Positions 23,644 through 25,056 of a DNA stretch of 25,056 nucleotides are shown piece after piece (position 1 is the stretch's first letter; every line of letters begins with the position of its first letter). The notes under the pieces are model-generated. The model made no database searches, was not told the origin of the DNA, and saw only the letters and a program-made list of their open reading frames with translations. The position numbers were made by a program, and so were the translations under genes. The DNA comes from Rikenellaceae bacterium (GTDB lineage: Bacteria; Bacteroidota; Bacteroidia; Bacteroidales; UBA932): assembly GCA_900769885.1 (NCBI GenBank), contig CAAGIG010000020.1, positions 1 through 25,056 on the forward strand, read 5' to 3'.

Positions 23644-25056
23644 ATGGCAGAAGAAGCAATTACAGGTGCCGGTAGAGAGTATACGGCCGATAGTATTCAG
23701 GTGTTGGAAGGTCTTGAGGCGGTGAGAAAGCGCCCTTCTATGTATATCGGAGATGTTGGCTCCAGAGGTTTGCACCATTTGGTTTATGAAGTAGTAGATA
23801 ACTCTATAGACGAAGCATTGGCAGGATATTGTAGCGAAATTACCGTTACTATTCTCGCTGACAACTCTATCAGAGTAGAAGATAATGGTCGTGGTATCCC
23901 TACAGGAATGCACGAGAAAGAGGGACGCTCGGCTCTTGAGGTCGTTCTTACAGTGTTGCACGCAGGTGGTAAATTCAGCAAAGACAGTTATAAAGTTTCC
24001 GGAGGTCTTCACGGTGTGGGGGTTTCCTGTGTGAATGCGCTGTCTACCTATCTGAAAGCTGAAATCCATCGTGAAGGAAAGGTATTTGTTCAGGAATATA
24101 GCAGAGGTGTTCCCCAATATTCGGTTAAAGTTGTAGGAGAAAGCGACAGAACAGGTACAATCATCACATTCAAGCCTGATAAAGAGATATTCAGCACTAC
24201 ATTGTATGACCGTTCGATTTTGTCTGCAAGATTGAGAGAACTTGCTTTTTTGAACAAAGGTATCAAACTTGTTCTTATTGATGAGAGACACGCTGAGGTA
24301 GATACCACTACTGAATTGATGGACGAAGTTGAGGATAAAATCTCAAGAGAAGAATTTTATTCGGAGCAAGGTTTAAAAGAGTTTGTCCAATATCTTGACG
24401 GAACAAGGGAAAAATTGACAGAGAATCCTATTTCATTGGAAACCGACAAAACAGGTATTCCTATTGAAATTGCAATGCAGTACAATACCGGTTTCTCTGA
24501 AAATATCCACTCTTATGTAAATAATATCAATACCATAGAAGGTGGTACACACTTGACAGGTTTCAGAAGAGGTCTTACCTCCACTTTGAAATCGTATGCT
24601 GATAAAAATGGATTTTTGTCAAAATTGAAATTTGACCTCGATGCATCAGACTTCAGAGAAGGTTTGACAGCTGTCGTTTCTGTGAAAGTGGCTGAGCCTC
24701 AATTTGAAGGACAGACCAAAACAAAACTTGGAAACAGCGAAGTAGATGCTGCTGTTTCCCAAGCAACCAAATCTGCATTGGAAGCATATCTTGAGGAGAA
24801 TCCAAAAGATGCAAAGAATATTATTGAAAAGGTTATTTTGGCAGCAACTGCCCGTCACGCTGCGCGTAAAGCCAGAGAGTTGGTTCAACGTAAAACTGTG
24901 ATGTCGGGAGCGGGTCTTCCCGGTAAATTGGCAGACTGTTCAAACAGAGATCCTGAAAAATGTGAGTTGTTCCTTGTTGAGGGGGACTCAGCGGGTGGTA
25001 CAGCTAAAACAGGCCGTGACAGAACATTCCAGGCAATTCTTCCTCTAAGAGGTAAA
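23644..25056 (+). CDS. gyrB: DNA gyrase subunit B, 3' end outside window
   Basis: The first 471 codons of gyrB, open to the last base. GyrB is the ATPase subunit that powers negative supercoiling with GyrA. The GHKL ATPase has catalytic Glu49 and Mg-binding Asn53 in YEVVDNSIDEA, EDNGRGIP, and the GGLHGVGVS lid; the transducer domain has the QTK loop at 357-359 (FEGQTKTKLGN); the TOPRIM domain starts with VEGDSAGG, with Glu446 as the metal-binding acid. ATG 23644 gives the normal N-terminus. The C-terminal TOPRIM and tail are outside the window. ParE is less likely given the close GyrB motifs. Confidence 0.97.
   Translation, partial: MAEEAITGAGREYTADSIQVLEGLEAVRKRPSMYIGDVGSRGLHHLVYEVVDNSIDEALAGYCSEITVTILADNSIRVEDNGRGIPTGMHEKEGRSALEVVLTVLHAGGKFSKDSYKVSGGLHGVGVSCVNALSTYLKAEIHREGKVFVQEYSRGVPQYSVKVVGESDRTGTIITFKPDKEIFSTTLYDRSILSARLRELAFLNKGIKLVLIDERHAEVDTTTELMDEVEDKISREEFYSEQGLKEFVQYLDGTREKLTENPISLETDKTGIPIEIAMQYNTGFSENIHSYVNNINTIEGGTHLTGFRRGLTSTLKSYADKNGFLSKLKFDLDASDFREGLTAVVSVKVAEPQFEGQTKTKLGNSEVDAAVSQATKSALEAYLEENPKDAKNIIEKVILAATARHAARKARELVQRKTVMSGAGLPGKLADCSNRDPEKCELFLVEGDSAGGTAKTGRDRTFQAILPLRGK

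Noticed and set aside
23623..24291. Open frame of 222 codons antisense to the start of gyrB
   Set aside because: gyrB is certain on the plus strand, and the antisense frame runs through the gyrB promoter and has no recognisable protein features.
1..25056. CRISPR array, IS elements, phage or toxin-antitoxin genes
   Set aside because: No regularly spaced repeats, transposase, phage or toxin-like reading frames were found; intergenic regions are short and explained by promoters and terminators.

Overview
The window is a stretch of core chromosome from a member of the Bacteroidota, most likely the order Bacteroidales. Four things point there: several genes are preceded by the Bacteroidota -7 element TAnnTTTG instead of sigma-70 boxes; Shine-Dalgarno sequences are mostly absent; there is a tandem of SpII lipoproteins with Fn3-like domains; and the housekeeping proteins look like Bacteroidales versions (GyrB, GuaA, FtsE without a neighbouring FtsX). 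Family or genus cannot be fixed from the sequence. There is no integron, phage, IS element or CRISPR array, and no gene-free gap above about 300 bp.

Layout. (1) 1-1744: the 3' part of hcp (hybrid-cluster protein, an NO reductase) followed by a hemerythrin-type Fe-S repair protein, a nitrosative-stress pair closed by a strong terminator. (2) 1795-5089: a promoter, a leader of about 105 nt, and two surface-type lipoproteins, closed by a 12-bp terminator. (3) 10575-5134, minus strand: an envelope operon of EptA-like phosphoethanolamine transferase, diacylglycerol-kinase-family lipid kinase, MsbA-type ABC exporter and GT4 glycosyltransferase. (4) 10671-11285: an unrecognised helical protein transcribed divergently from eptA. 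(5) guaA (minus) and typA (plus), divergent from each other. (6) 14844-17509: DUF177 protein, rpmF, plsX, tRNA-Arg(CCT) and xerD, packed so tightly that the tRNA lies 3 nt after plsX and 4 nt before xerD. (7) 18856-17461, minus strand: ftsE and nth, with nth overlapping the 3' end of xerD. (8) 18944-23600: a 1011-residue periplasmic TPR protein and an outer-membrane beta-barrel, overlapping by 8 nt. (9) 23644 to the window end: the first 471 codons of gyrB.

How the parts fit. EptA-type enzymes use phosphatidylethanolamine as donor and release diacylglycerol; the lipid kinase encoded directly after it could return that diacylglycerol to phosphatidate, and the MsbA-like exporter supplies lipid A-type substrates. 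The TPR/barrel pair looks like a co-made periplasm-to-outer-membrane unit of unknown function. Three divergent gene pairs (eptA/unknown, guaA/typA, ftsE/TPR) have their two -7 elements only 13-23 bp apart, back to back, so the two promoters of each pair probably exclude one another.

I did not find a clearly new defence or mobile system. The most interesting points are the tRNA embedded between two protein genes, which would leave xerD mRNA almost leaderless; the back-to-back promoters; the TPR/barrel pair; the eptA-lipid kinase coupling; and an insertion of about 25 residues in GuaA.
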